From the NCBI GenBank assembly GCA_016763045.1, contig JAESUN010000043.1, forward strand, positions 1 to 13,218: a stretch of 13,218 nucleotides of DNA. Reading direction: 5' to 3'. Below, piece by piece: positions 1 to 6,023 of this stretch. Within the stretch, counting starts at the first letter, position 1. Each line of letters starts with the position of its first letter. Made by a program: the position numbers and the translations under genes. The notes beneath the pieces were generated by a model. That model was not told where the DNA came from. It worked only from the letters and a program-made list of their open reading frames with translations, and ran no database searches. The DNA comes from Opitutaceae bacterium (lineage in GTDB: Bacteria > Verrucomicrobiota > Verrucomicrobiia > Opitutales > Opitutaceae).

Positions 1-192
1 ATCACTCTCAATAAAAAGGGTGGTTTTGGAGCAGAAATTGCGGCAGGTATCTGTGAGCGTCTACCGGGAGCAAAAGTTAGCCGACTTGGCACGCCTGACA
101 CGCGGATTCCTGCTTCCCCTATTCTTTCAGCCGCCCTTCTTCCAGATGCAAAGGCCATAGCTGCCAAGGCGCGCACCCTCATGACTTCATGA
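1..192 (+). CDS. 2-oxoacid/acetoin dehydrogenase E1 component, beta-subunit C-terminus (partial)
   Basis: This is the last 63 codons of a gene that begins left of the window; it is open from base 1 and stops with TGA at 190-192. The visible protein has the C-terminal transketolase-like domain found in E1 beta subunits of thiamine-diphosphate dehydrogenases (pyruvate, branched-chain 2-oxoacid or acetoin type). The signs are GFGAEIAAGICERLPGAKV, then RLGTPDTRIPASPIL, which matches the family pattern R-(I/L)-(G/A)-x-PDTPIP-(Y/F)-(S/A)-P, and an Ala-rich end helix. The cofactor-binding part is outside the window, so the substrate cannot be told, nor whether alpha and beta parts are fused in one chain. 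The stop overlaps the ATG of the next gene by 4 nt (ATGA, 189-192), so both very likely belong to one operon and are translationally coupled. Confidence 0.85.
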   Translation: MTLNKKGGFGAEIAAGICERLPGAKVSRLGTPDTRIPASPILSAALLPDAKAIAAKARTLMTS

Positions 193-1279
193 TAATAAAG
201 GGGATTGATGTCCTGCTTTGCCCTATCGAATTGCCTCAAGCGATCCGGTTTGGTGAAGTTGAGATACGAGCCCGTGATTATGTGGTAGTCCGCATCAGAA
301 CAGATGCCGGAGTGGAGGGTTATAGTGTGAGCTATGCCCGAGGCACTCCGTTGCTTGAAGCCGTGGCTATTTTGAGTCGAAAAGTCATAGACCAAGATTC
401 GCTTTCGCACAGCAAGATCGTTCACCACTGCAGCAGCATTACATCCCCGGTCAGGCGTCATTTGTCCGCGCAATCAGTGCGATCGACATTGCGCTTTGGG
501 ATATCGAAGCGAAAACGGCCGAGTGCCCTCTTTATCATCTCTTGGGTGGTTCCAAAACCGAAATCTCTCTTGCGGCAGTTGCCGGTTATTTCCCCGAGAC
601 GAGAAGCAACGAAAGTCTCGAAACGGAAATCAAAGGCTTGGTTGATGAAGGCTATGGAATGATCAAGATGCGCCTGCCGGGCACCGATCCGTTGGACGAC
701 GCACGGCTCATCAAACGATTGATCAAGGCTGCGAGTGGCGCACGCTTGAACGTGGATGCTCACTGGATGTGGAGCGATCTGAACACGGCTCGGTATGCCT
801 GTAACCTGCTGGACGATTTGGGCTTGGATTTCATAGAGGATCCGTTTCCGCCAAACTTATGGCGCCTCACCGCGGAATTACGTAACAATCTGAATACTCC
901 TCTGGCAGCAGGCGAAGACGTAACCAGCTTAGCAGGATTTCAGGATTTGCTGGAAGCTGTCGATATCTTGCGGGTCGATGCAACCGCGAGTGGTGGAATA
1001 ACCGGAGCACTCGCGGCAATCAATCTAGCTGAGGCGAGTGGTCGCACTGTCTTGCCACATGTTTTTCTACCACTCCACAGCCACATAGTAGCTGCGAGTC
1101 CTGTGACAACATTCGCAGAATTCACAACTGATCCTCTAGTAGATCCTTATGCTCGCCTGTTACAAAAACCCGTAAATGTAGCCGACGGAAAAATGATAAT
1201 GGACGACGAACCGGGCAACGGTTGGCAAGTTGACTGGGAAGCCTCTGTTGCGTTAGCTACACAATCCGTTACGGTCTGA
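189..1279 (+). pseudogene. Mandelate racemase/muconate lactonizing-type enolase-superfamily enzyme, frameshifted
   Basis: Two adjacent open frames together make one complete enolase-superfamily protein of about 363 residues, a normal family length. The N-terminal capping part is read from ATG 189 and matches the family to about base 425. From about base 428 the match continues in the -1 frame (LQQHYIPGQ, then AIDIALWDIEAKTAE) to TGA 1277-1279. One missing base near 424-430 explains this. The catalytic barrel looks intact: K-x-R (codons at 665 and 671), metal ligands Asp (755, LNVDAH), Glu (836, FIEDP) and Glu (914, AAGED), then an Asp (977, LRVDA) paired with His (1058, VLPHV). The Asp-His dyad places it in the mandelate racemase subgroup, whose members are mostly acid-sugar dehydratases. 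Muconate cycloisomerases carry Lys where this protein has the dyad Asp. It is either a recent pseudogene or a sequencing/assembly error; intact neighbours and active-site residues make an error or a very young mutation plausible. The substrate is unknown. Confidence 0.8.
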
Positions 1280-1294
1280 AGATTCTCTTTCTTG

Positions 1295-2101
1295 ATGAAA
1301 CAAACGCCAACAGATCAATCACATTCCTCTCTGGTTACTTACGCTGATCTAGCCGGACAAGTGGCCATTGTCACCGGATCCGCAACAGGTATAGGCTTGG
1401 CGATTACGTCCGCTCTCTTAGGCCAAGGATGTCACGTGGTAATGATCGATCTCGATGAAACGGCACTGGATCGTTCGCTAGCGAAAATCAACCGACCAAA
1501 TGATACCTGTGCCATCACGGGATCAGTGGCCGATCCTGACATTATCCAAAAGGCCTGCGACGCAGCAATCACCAGGTGGGGACGACTCGACATCCTTGTC
1601 AACAACGCGGGAATCTTTGCGAATTTTTCCTCGCTAGAACTAACATTGCAGGACTGGCAACGCACGATGGATGTAAACCTAACGGGAACGTTTGTCTGCA
1701 CACAAACAGCGGCGAAGCACATGGTTTCCTCAGGAAAAGGGACAATAATCAATCTCTCGTCTATCTACGGGACCGTGGCCGCACCTAAGCGTGCAGCCTA
1801 TGCCGCAACCAAAGCGGCCGTTGCCATGCTGACCAAAGTGTGGGCTGTAGAGTGGGCCAAAGAGGGCATTCGTGTAAATGCCGTGGCTCCAGGCTACGTG
1901 GGTACCGAAGGGACCCTTGAACTTCAGAATCAAGGTAAGATTGATATCGCTGCTATCGCTCAACGTACACCACAGGGGCGGATCGGTGAGCCCGAAGAAA
2001 TCGCCAACTCGGTGTTGTTTCTTGCCTCGAGTGCTGCCTCTCATATCACCGGACAAGTGCTCGGTGTCGATGGTGGTTGGACCGCCTACGGTTATCTCTA
2101 A
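1295..2101 (+). CDS. Short-chain dehydrogenase/reductase (SDR), NAD-type
   Basis: This 268-residue protein is a classical SDR oxidoreductase, probably oxidising a secondary alcohol or sugar acid with NAD. Visible motifs are the nucleotide-binding TGSATGIG (residues 27-34), acidic Asp52 at the end of the second strand (which favours NAD over NADP), NNAG (103-106), Asn128, Ser156, Tyr169 and Lys173 as the catalytic tetrad, and a C-terminal ITGQVLGVDGGW. The length and the motif spacing are normal. I chose ATG 1295; a TTG lies one codon upstream at 1292, and neither has a clear Shine-Dalgarno. It begins 15 nt after the frameshifted enolase-superfamily gene and sits in the same operon. A dehydratase of the racemase subgroup followed by an SDR is the pattern of oxidative sugar-acid pathways (for example L-fuconate dehydratase followed by 2-keto-3-deoxyfuconate dehydrogenase). 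That pathway assignment is inference only. Confidence 0.9.
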   Translation: MKQTPTDQSHSSLVTYADLAGQVAIVTGSATGIGLAITSALLGQGCHVVMIDLDETALDRSLAKINRPNDTCAITGSVADPDIIQKACDAAITRWGRLDILVNNAGIFANFSSLELTLQDWQRTMDVNLTGTFVCTQTAAKHMVSSGKGTIINLSSIYGTVAAPKRAAYAATKAAVAMLTKVWAVEWAKEGIRVNAVAPGYVGTEGTLELQNQGKIDIAAIAQRTPQGRIGEPEEIANSVLFLASSAASHITGQVLGVDGGWTAYGYL

Positions 2102-2117
2102 CCCTTAACGTGCTATC

Positions 2118-2408
2118 ATGGAATTTCTTGTCTCGATCAAAATACTCCCTCTTCCCAGAGAAGAAAACTCAGCCAAGCTTTATGCGGCAGAGGCTCTTCG
2201 GGCACGAGAACTGGCAGATATGGGAGTCATCCAACGCCTCTGGCGAGTCCCTGGTCAGAAGGCCAACTGGGGCTTATGGGAAGCACAGGATGCAACGACG
2301 TTGCACAAGGCAATCAGTTCATTACCGCTATACCCTTACATGGAAGTCATAGTACACCCACTAGCCAAGCATCCTTCCGATCCACTAAAAGCCCCCCAGA
2401 GCCGCTAA
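2118..2408 (+). CDS. Muconolactone delta-isomerase (CatC)-family protein
   Basis: This 96-residue protein matches the small ferredoxin-like-fold family of muconolactone isomerase in length and pattern. It has an N-terminal strand MEFLVSIKI, a helix with ALRARELADMG, then RLWRVPGQKANWGLWEA, ISSLPLYPYM and a C-terminal PLAKHP. CatC proteins carry the same LWRV-G, LPL-PYM and PLA-HP elements. In the beta-ketoadipate pathway the family moves the double bond of muconolactone. However, no catechol dioxygenase or true muconate cycloisomerase is visible here, and the nearby enolase-superfamily gene has racemase-type, not cycloisomerase-type, residues. It may therefore act on another lactone or be a non-catalytic relative, so I give no gene symbol. 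It starts at ATG 2118, 16 nt after the SDR stop, and is the last gene of the operon. Confidence 0.82.
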   Translation: MEFLVSIKILPLPREENSAKLYAAEALRARELADMGVIQRLWRVPGQKANWGLWEAQDATTLHKAISSLPLYPYMEVIVHPLAKHPSDPLKAPQSR

Positions 2409-2448
2409 GGATTAAGTTATTGTCGAGCAGCTGTTCGATTCTCTTATG

Positions 2449-2466
2449 GCACTCGTAGTCGAGTGC
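2449..2466. terminator. Hairpin between convergent operons, possible bidirectional terminator
   Basis: GCACTCG at 2449-2455 and CGAGTGC at 2460-2466 form a perfect 7-bp stem with a 4-base loop (TAGT). It lies in the 85-bp gap between the stop of the plus-strand isomerase gene (2408) and the stop of the minus-strand sensor gene (2494). The position is right for termination on both strands. There is no strong T run on either side (only TTACTGGTTATTTA to the right), so strength is uncertain. A second palindrome, TTAAG-A-CTTAA, lies at 2478-2488. Confidence 0.5.
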
Positions 2467-2493
2467 TTACTGGTTATTTAAGACTTAACTCAG

Positions 2494-3915
2494 CTAGGAG
2501 AGTATCGAGTCCTTTATCTGTGCATGCATCAACTTCACGTCAAAAGGTTTCCTAAAGACCATTACATCATCCTTGATCCCTTCCAGATCATTTCCCAACT
2601 GAACTCGCGCAGTGGTGATAAAAGGATGGATTGAAGGTTGAAGCTCCTTTGCTTTCAAAATTAAATCCGCGCCACTTTGCCCCCCTGCAAGGTCCAGTTC
2701 TGTAATAATCCCATCAAAGGGTCGCTCGGAAAGTAGCTGTAATGACTGTTCAATTGATTCACTTTTAACAATCTGGAAATCTCGCTTAAGGAAAAGATCG
2801 AGCATATCGTTTACCGCTCCATAATCATCATTTAGAAGTAAACTGCGCTGAAAAAATCGAGAACCATCCATCATCGAACCTGTTGCCTGAGAAACCAATT
2901 CTTCTGGTGAGGACTTTTCTGAAAGCAGCGACGCCATTCCGATCCGAACCTTATGACCACTCAAAAGAGGGCTCAAGGAACGTAAGACCTGGAGGCCCTC
3001 CCCCATGTTTTTTTCAGGCAAAATGATTCCCAAATGATCTGCGTCAACAACTCCACACACACTTCCAAACGACAAATTGGCTTTAATATCGGGCAAGGCC
3101 GCAAATAATTGGCGGCCTTCGTCTCCGGTCTCCAACAAAGCATAAGTCAACTTCAATCCCATCCACTGACATCTGTAAACCTCCCGAGCCAAGACATCCT
3201 TTAAAGCTGATTCTTCTGAAGTCAAATCAGTCAAGATAATGGCCGTTGCCCCCGATACTTCTTCTCCCTCGGTCAATTGCTTAATTTCAGCCGAAATAAG
3301 CGTATTTTTGGTATCCAGATAGTAGCTATCAGCATGGCTTCCATTTGAGCCAACTGGTCTTTCCTTTCGGAAATGACTCAAGCACTCATCCAGTCCATTA
3401 AACTTTTTCCCCTCGAAAAATTGGCCCGCTTTCTTATTTACGAGAACAGTCTCTCCATTTCCAGAAAAGCAAATGACTCCGACTGGAACCAAATCAAAAA
3501 GGAACCGTAGTACCTTCAAATTCTCACGATGATTCCCCTGAGAAACCGCATTATCCACGAGCGCCGCTGTAAACATCGCTAACGAACTCATCAAATGAAG
3601 ATCTGCAGGACCAAATGATCTTCCACTTTCGACATTCCCGATTTTCAGCACACCGTGAACCTCTTTTCTTCCTGTTAACGGTAATGCGAGGCTCGGTTCG
3701 TCAAAGAGGCTAGAGCGAACATTTTCCGCTCCTTTTAGCCGGGCCATGTCCAATACCGCACTATCAAAAAAGGGAAGTTTATCTACTGACGACTCCAAAG
3801 ACGAAACAAAGTTCTCGAAGTCATCTATATTATGTAAAGCAGATGTCAGCTGAGAGAAGACGACTGCCAGTCCCTTCTGATCCAATTCTTCATTTAAGGC
3901 AAGTTTTCGAATCAT
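2494..3915 (-). CDS. GAF-PAS-degenerate GGDEF-receiver signalling protein
   Basis: This 473-residue soluble protein has no membrane segment. In order I see a GAF-like domain (about 20-125, with ALPLTGRKEVHGVLKIG), a PAS-like domain (about 130-230, DLVPVGVICFSGNGETVLVN), a nucleotide-cyclase-fold region (about 235-345) and a C-terminal receiver (about 357-473). The cyclase-like region has the layout of GGDEF domains (DADHLGIILPE, then VRIGMAS) but lacks the GG(D/E)EF signature, so it should not make cyclic-di-GMP. The receiver keeps the acidic pair Asp363-Asp364, a Thr at 434-435 and the Lys of FRKPF. At the phospho-acceptor position it has Glu406 (GIITELDLAGG) where families show T-D-(I/V)-x-LPGG. 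It may thus be locked or non-phosphorylatable. Its ATG overlaps the TAA of the upstream kinase gene by 1 nt (TAATG), indicating translational coupling, and it is last in the three-gene operon. The exact role is unknown; it probably integrates or relays the kinase signal. Confidence 0.8.
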   Translation of the reverse strand: MIRKLALNEELDQKGLAVVFSQLTSALHNIDDFENFVSSLESSVDKLPFFDSAVLDMARLKGAENVRSSLFDEPSLALPLTGRKEVHGVLKIGNVESGRSFGPADLHLMSSLAMFTAALVDNAVSQGNHRENLKVLRFLFDLVPVGVICFSGNGETVLVNKKAGQFFEGKKFNGLDECLSHFRKERPVGSNGSHADSYYLDTKNTLISAEIKQLTEGEEVSGATAIILTDLTSEESALKDVLAREVYRCQWMGLKLTYALLETGDEGRQLFAALPDIKANLSFGSVCGVVDADHLGIILPEKNMGEGLQVLRSLSPLLSGHKVRIGMASLLSEKSSPEELVSQATGSMMDGSRFFQRSLLLNDDYGAVNDMLDLFLKRDFQIVKSESIEQSLQLLSERPFDGIITELDLAGGQSGADLILKAKELQPSIHPFITTARVQLGNDLEGIKDDVMVFRKPFDVKLMHAQIKDSILS

Positions 3916-6023
3916 TATGTCGTTAAATTACAGGGGAGTGACACAATAAAAGTAGTCCCCTTCCCCACTTCACTTTCAACCTGAATAGTTCCATGGTGAC
4001 AATCAATTATTTGTTTAACAATCGCCAACCCAAGCCCTAAACCTCCCTTTCGGGAGCGATCCCCAGTATCCTTTGTCGTCGCAAAAGGTTCAAAGACTCT
4101 TGCTAAAACCTCCTCCTCAATCCCCGGACCATTATCCGATACTTTTATCTCCACAGATGCGTCGATAACATCCCTACTTCGAAACCGAGGTTCAATAGTA
4201 AGCTCCGAATTTGGGAGACCCACCATTGCTTGGGCTGCATTCTGCATCAAATTAATAAAAACTTGGAGGAGCTGGTTATAGTTTGCGTTAATCGTGGGGA
4301 TTTCACTCTTAACATATTTAAGTTTTACCCCAGCTTCGTGAATTTCCGCTTGAACAATTTCCAAGGCACCTCGAATAACTTCATCCATTTGTACTGGACC
4401 GAAATCGACATCATCCCTTGTGGCAAAAGATGAAACATTTTCCACGATTCCAGCAATTCGTTTCACATCTCTTAGCATTACCTGGCTGAACTCTTTCTGA
4501 AATTCAACATCCCCAGCATTCTCATCGAGCAATGCCGAAAATGTCTGAATCGAGACCAATGGATTTCTCAGTTCATGCGCCAATCCCGCCGCAAGCGTAC
4601 CTAAAGAAATCAACTTTTCCGTCTGACTCGCACGCCGCTCCATCTGCCTAACTCTGATATTCAGACCTAACTGCAAACAAATTGCCCCGAGCAGAGAAAG
4701 GTCTAAATCGGAGAAAAGGCGATGATTTCTTCGAGGACCCAAAACCATTACGCCATAAAAAGTGCTTTCCGCATAAATCGGAACGAGTACATCCAGAGAC
4801 ATTTTTTTCTTTGAGCGAACAATCTCATTCCATTCTTCCTCGGAATAAAATCTTTCCATTTCATCGATAACAATAGCCTCTTTATTCTTTTTGCCCAAAT
4901 GCGTAACCCAATGATCTTCGACCAGTTCTTCTTCAAGTGGCAAGGGGTCTGACCATCCTTTGTGCTCCTGTAATTTACATCTGATATCCAAATCACCTCG
5001 TATATAAATAGCTGCCTTCTGCACATCCATGGCAACAGTCACTGTCTCAATGATTTTGCTACAGATACTTTTTTCATCCCGGATAGCAGATATTTCAGAA
5101 ACAAAAGACTGAAGCATTCGACTACCAACAAACTTCCCCCTCAGTAGAGTCGATTCAAGAAACCGATCAATCCTCCGCTGTATGATAGGTGTTGTCCAAA
5201 AGAAAATGCTTGTCACAACAAATGAAACCATAACAAGCACCAACATTTTTTGACCCTCTGTTACCGCAAACAAAAACCCGAACCAAACGGCTATCGGATA
5301 AACAAGAGCGAGTGGAATCACAGCTAAAAAATAGCTGGTCAACTTAACGATGAGATAATCAATCTCCAGCAACCTGAACCGAACAATCGCATAACCGACT
5401 GCAATCACATAAACCGATACAAGTCCGTTTCCAAAAGGAACAATGGGGATATCGTACCATAGCAAAAAGTTGGTCGATCCACCCACAAAACCAACGGCTG
5501 TCCCAACCAACACGAATTTCAACTGATTTCGACGACGAAGCTCGGAAGAGCGCAATGCCGTATATAAGACACCCCAACTTCTTACCGTATAATAAGAAAA
5601 GACTCCGAGATAAAAAAGGTAAGGAATTCCCGGTTTCGGCCAATACGGAAACATCATCATCGGCCGAACATCTACAACCATATAAGGCGTGGCCGATAAT
5701 ATAGCGAGTGCATACGCAAGCAAGTAGCCGATTCGAATTTCCCGACGACAACCTCTATCCGATAACCGGACAATAAAATGGAAATAAGTTATTGGCGTGA
5801 ATATGGCAGATGCTGTTAGCAGACGCACAACTAATAACGCCTCTTCATTAGAAGAAGCGAACTGCCACCAGAAATACAGAGCTGACCAAATCGCAACGGC
5901 CAAAGAAAATCTCATAAATGAGAAATGCTTGGGGTCCCGTGTTTTCTTTATTAAGATAGCAACACAGAGCATGAGGCTGGTTAAGGTATTAACCAGCGAT
6001 GTGATGATACAATAAAGAATCAT
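3915..6023 (-). CDS. Multi-pass membrane sensor histidine kinase with GAF domain
   Basis: This 702-residue kinase is anchored in the inner membrane by about nine hydrophobic segments in residues 2-285 (for example 2-25, 33-56, 62-85, 97-118, 136-157, 168-190, 198-217, 229-255, 260-281). The segment ending YAIVRFRLLEID is typical of the N-terminal 7TM-like sensor of PrsK-type kinases. A GAF domain follows at about 305-460 (DVLVPIYAESTFYGVMVLG). The phospho-acceptor His483 lies in LAHELRNPL. The ATPase domain has the N box (INLMQNAAQAM), G1 DNGPG at 630-634 and G2 GGLGLGL at 660-666, so it should be active. There is no large periplasmic domain, which suggests a ligand sensed in or at the membrane. 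It overlaps the upstream acyltransferase-methyltransferase gene by 4 nt (ATGA, 6020-6023) and the downstream receiver gene by 1 nt. The natural inference is that it senses the product of that enzyme, as PhcS does in Ralstonia; sequence-level orthology to PhcS cannot be judged here. Confidence 0.9.
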   Translation of the reverse strand: MILYCIITSLVNTLTSLMLCVAILIKKTRDPKHFSFMRFSLAVAIWSALYFWWQFASSNEEALLVVRLLTASAIFTPITYFHFIVRLSDRGCRREIRIGYLLAYALAILSATPYMVVDVRPMMMFPYWPKPGIPYLFYLGVFSYYTVRSWGVLYTALRSSELRRRNQLKFVLVGTAVGFVGGSTNFLLWYDIPIVPFGNGLVSVYVIAVGYAIVRFRLLEIDYLIVKLTSYFLAVIPLALVYPIAVWFGFLFAVTEGQKMLVLVMVSFVVTSIFFWTTPIIQRRIDRFLESTLLRGKFVGSRMLQSFVSEISAIRDEKSICSKIIETVTVAMDVQKAAIYIRGDLDIRCKLQEHKGWSDPLPLEEELVEDHWVTHLGKKNKEAIVIDEMERFYSEEEWNEIVRSKKKMSLDVLVPIYAESTFYGVMVLGPRRNHRLFSDLDLSLLGAICLQLGLNIRVRQMERRASQTEKLISLGTLAAGLAHELRNPLVSIQTFSALLDENAGDVEFQKEFSQVMLRDVKRIAGIVENVSSFATRDDVDFGPVQMDEVIRGALEIVQAEIHEAGVKLKYVKSEIPTINANYNQLLQVFINLMQNAAQAMVGLPNSELTIEPRFRSRDVIDASVEIKVSDNGPGIEEEVLARVFEPFATTKDTGDRSRKGGLGLGLAIVKQIIDCHHGTIQVESEVGKGTTFIVSLPCNLTT

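Noticed and set aside
378..430. Programmed -1 frameshift in the enolase-superfamily gene
   Set aside because: The direction fits, but no slippery heptamer lies at the junction, and the alternative frame from the A-run at 380-383 gives residues that do not resemble the family.
542..1279. Separate gene starting at TTG 542
   Set aside because: It lacks the N-terminal capping domain that the family needs and simply continues the upstream frame; it is the second half of the frameshifted gene.
189..2408. catB-catC of the beta-ketoadipate pathway
   Set aside because: The enolase-superfamily protein has racemase-type Asp/His residues in place of the cycloisomerase Lys, and no ring-cleavage gene is seen.
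2880..3215. Active diguanylate cyclase
   Set aside because: The GG(D/E)EF signature is absent; the site reads VDADHL.
4230..4433. Small plus-strand frame inside the membrane kinase gene
   Set aside because: It is antisense to the conserved kinase core and has no family features; the same holds for the other short frames at 458-763, 940-1125, 1432-1752, 1730-2056, 4682-4870, 5359-5751, 5797-6015 and 7493-7810.
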